Assembly: GCA_035041965.1 (NCBI GenBank)
Contig: JAPYMA010000240.1
Span: forward strand, 124,001-188,000
Direction of reading: 5' to 3'
From: Anisakis pegreffii
Lineage: Eukaryota; Nematoda; Chromadorea; Rhabditida; Anisakidae
Length of the DNA: 64,000 nucleotides
Shown: positions 61,901 through 64,000 of the stretch, in pieces
Layout: each line of letters begins with the position of its first letter
How positions within the stretch are numbered: the stretch's first letter is position 1
The notes under the pieces: model-generated
What the model saw: the letters and a program-made list of their open reading frames with translations, nothing else
The model's database searches: none
What the model was told of the DNA's origin: nothing
Made by a program: the position numbers and the translations under genes

Positions 61901-62593
61901 CGTTTATGATACCTTGGATGTTCGTGGATATTTATGCAACAAAATGAGCAATATGAGAAGAAGTTCTTGTTGACTTAAGAAACAAACAGATCAACGTGCT
62001 AAATACGAACACTTTTGGTTTACGATTCAGAGGAACTGATACTATCGTGCTCATATGTCAACGGATTGATTGGACACAATAGCATTTGGCAATCGCCATA
62101 TTTGATAAGCAGTAAAGATTTTCCAGAATTATGGGAGGCAAAGAGGCCAAATCCTGCAGAGAACTGAGAATGTTCAAAGGTATTCACGATTATGAACTGT
62201 TCGGGGTTCTTCACTGACAGAAGCAAAAAATCATTGCAGTTTTAAGCGAATAATTGTTTGTGAAAATCTCGTGTGCTTGCATCAGTCGCTCGCGTTCGAG
62301 TACTACGGAAAAAATCGTATTCATTTGAAAAATTATCTTCGTTTCACTTCTGTTTATCAAATTCATCGCATCCGCGAATGAGTAAACAAGCGATAAATCA
62401 ATGATACGGAAAGCGAGAAGGAATGCTGGAAGAAAAACGACGAAAAAACAGTTGGGTGTTGGATAGTTCTTAATGAAACAATCGATCATTTTCGACCAAG
62501 AACAGGAAGCCTATAGAGTTGATTGTTTAGCATTAGGAATTGTGCAATTGAGGTTCACTTCACACCTCTTTCCGTTTTCTGCAAATTTCTCAG
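58924..62593. other. No gene recognised
   Basis: Several short plus and minus frames (e.g. 60,591-60,788) without splice support. No repeats noted. Confidence 0.35.
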
Positions 62594-62840
62594 CAAATTA
62601 GGGGCCGACAACGTGATTGATGATGATGGCTATTTGATGGATGAATCCGACGCAAATGCTACTGATGATCTCTCATCAATTCAACGGATCAACTTCGCTC
62701 TTCACAATTCCGATCAGAGCACTAAAAATGAAAAAGATTCAGTGCTAATCGATGACAATCCATACAATCAATTTTTTTACACCAACAACATCGCACTCTC
62801 GACGGCATTCGTTTTCAGAGCACAGTTTTTGAGTGAATGA
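62594..62840 (+). CDS. Candidate terminal exon, acidic protein, unknown
   Basis: After an acceptor AAATTTCTCAG (ending 62,593) the frame is open for 81 codons to TGA at 62,838-62,840. The peptide is strikingly acidic and polar at first (KLGADNVIDDDGYLMDESDA...) and ends in NNIALSTAFVFRAQFLSE. The open frame extends upstream of the acceptor, but composition changes there. The last 50 bases belong to a degenerate first unit of the tandem repeat array that follows, so the C-terminus and stop codon are repeat-derived. No upstream exon was identified and no family recognised. Confidence 0.35.
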
Positions 62841-63458
62841 AGTAACTCATATGATATATTCTGTTGCGAATTGTAGTAATTAACGGTCACGTGAAACACT
62901 CTAAATTATTCGTGAGATTTGTGGCATATCTCTGTTGCATTTATTTTCGGAACAGAGTTCTTGAGTTGCTGATATAACTCATGCGATACATTCTATTGCG
63001 TATTGCTCTAATTTACGCTTATTTAAAACGTCATAACTTTCTTGTGAGATTTATAATATATCTCGAACACACTGCCTTCAGTACACAGTCCTTGTTTTAC
63101 TTAAATAACTCATATGAAACATCCTAGTGCACACTGCTGTAATTTACAGTTATTTGAAACCATAATTTACTTGTGAGATTTGTGATGTATCTCGATGGCA
63201 TTATTTTACAAACGCAGTTTTTGAGCCACTGAAATAATTCATGCGATACATTCGATGGCGAATTATTGTAATTTACGGTGATTTAGACCGCTATAACTTA
63301 CTTGTAAGATTTGTGATACATCTCGAAAGCATTGCTTTCAAAACAGAGTTTTTGAGAGAGTGAAATAATTCATGTGATAGATTCAATTGCAGATTGGTGT
63401 AATTTATGCTCATGTGAACAACAGTGATTTATTTGTTAGATTTGTGATATATTGAAGT
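62790..63458 (+). repeat. About 131-bp tandem repeat, 5 units plus a partial one
   Basis: Units beginning AACTCATATGATATATTC or close variants start at 62,844, 62,976, 63,107, 63,236 and 63,367, with periods of 132, 131, 129 and 131. Each has a TGTAATTTACGGT box, a CTTGTGAGATTTGTGATATA box and a CAGAGTTTTTGAG end. A partial unit precedes the first (from about 62,790). The last unit is truncated near 63,458. Units are diverged, about 70-80% by eye, so the array is old. Confidence 0.95.
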
Positions 63459-64000
63459 GGTTTTTTGCGTCAATTTATGCACACAGTTGCATTGAACCTG
63501 AACTGTCGTGACAGAAAGTAACTGAATATCTCTTATGCCCTTTCGGCTATCTTCTCCGAGAAATGAAAAAAGATCACAAAATGAGCAGTCCAAAGCTCAT
63601 TCTCCCAACAGCTTGATACCCTGACATCCAAACTTTCATTTCTAATGCTACAATGCGTGAAATGGACGTGCAAATGAATGCACTCAAACTCAATAGTGTA
63701 TCAAAATCAGCATGTGCTGCTTTCTAGATCAACAAAATCCCAGTTACTCTTTTGAATATCATCATATTTGCAATTGAACTTCGGTGTTTCACTGAACCCT
63801 GTTCGTCAAGGCACCCAACCATGTCAAGCATTCATTAGTTTCATACGAAATGATATTTCGGAATGCTGTATCACCAATAAAGGCTGTTTGTTGAACGAGC
63901 GAACGAGCAAAATGGCCAACGACAACGCAATAATCAAACAATCGGAAATGGCCCATTAGAGGCGAAATGACGACGACAGAATGTCAACGAAAACTATTAT
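63459..64000. other. No firm gene
   Basis: A plus-strand frame at 63,768-63,959 (63 codons, cysteine-containing) has no splice or composition support. Confidence 0.3.

Noticed and set aside
1..64000. CRISPR arrays, rRNA, bacterial operons, phage or viral genes
   Set aside because: No regularly spaced short repeats with unique spacers, no rRNA-like sequence, and no cluster of long frames with ribosome-binding sites.

Overview
The window looks like AT-rich, gene-poor nuclear DNA of an invertebrate animal. There are no bacterial-style operons, no rRNA, no CRISPR and no long open frames: the longest ATG frame is about 170 codons and most are under 110. What coding signal exists comes as short patches, richer in GC than their surroundings, bounded by GT/AG splice sites. 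Several inferred introns are very small (about 48, 58, 58, 83 and 97 nt), as in nematodes and other compact-intron animals. I could not fix the species. No predicted product could be assigned to a known family by reading alone, so every gene call is a structural call (frame, splice sites, composition) without a function.

Left part (1-20 kb): a candidate terminal exon at 964-1077, then long stretches without recognisable genes. A foldback element with 20-bp internal sub-repeats lies at 12.0 kb, a short GC-rich frame on the minus strand at 16.95-17.12 kb, and a tRNA-like cloverleaf on the minus strand at 18.34-18.42 kb. A minus-strand gene cluster follows at 18.86-20.04 kb: one small two-exon gene lies 64 bp downstream of a second, interrupted gene whose last two exons join in frame.

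Middle (20-44 kb): a roughly 220-bp direct duplication at 20.4-21.06 kb, a TA-flanked foldback with a hammerhead-ribozyme-like core at 30.18-30.36 kb, a very long inverted repeat at 33.07-33.71 kb, and a small two-exon plus-strand gene at 35.73-36.30 kb. A 31-bp minisatellite lies at 42.14-42.28 kb. Next to it is an imperfect duplication in which one copy carries, and the other lacks, a 1,047-bp segment (42,693-43,739). That segment contains a three-exon gene-like structure.

Right part (44-64 kb): a 223-bp tandem repeat (46.4-47.0 kb), two more copies of the 12-kb foldback family (47.36 and 52.44 kb, the latter with a perfect 9-bp target duplication), and the best gene model of the window, a three-exon minus-strand gene at 51,205-52,784 whose first intron hosts that foldback. 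Two candidate single-exon frames lie near 58 kb. A candidate terminal exon at 62,594-62,840 runs straight into a 131-bp tandem repeat array ending near 63,458.

The repeats are directly readable and reliable. The gene models are inference and need transcript support. I did not find a convincing new multi-gene system. The points most worth checking are the 1,047-bp presence/absence segment, the hammerhead-like foldback and the long hairpin.
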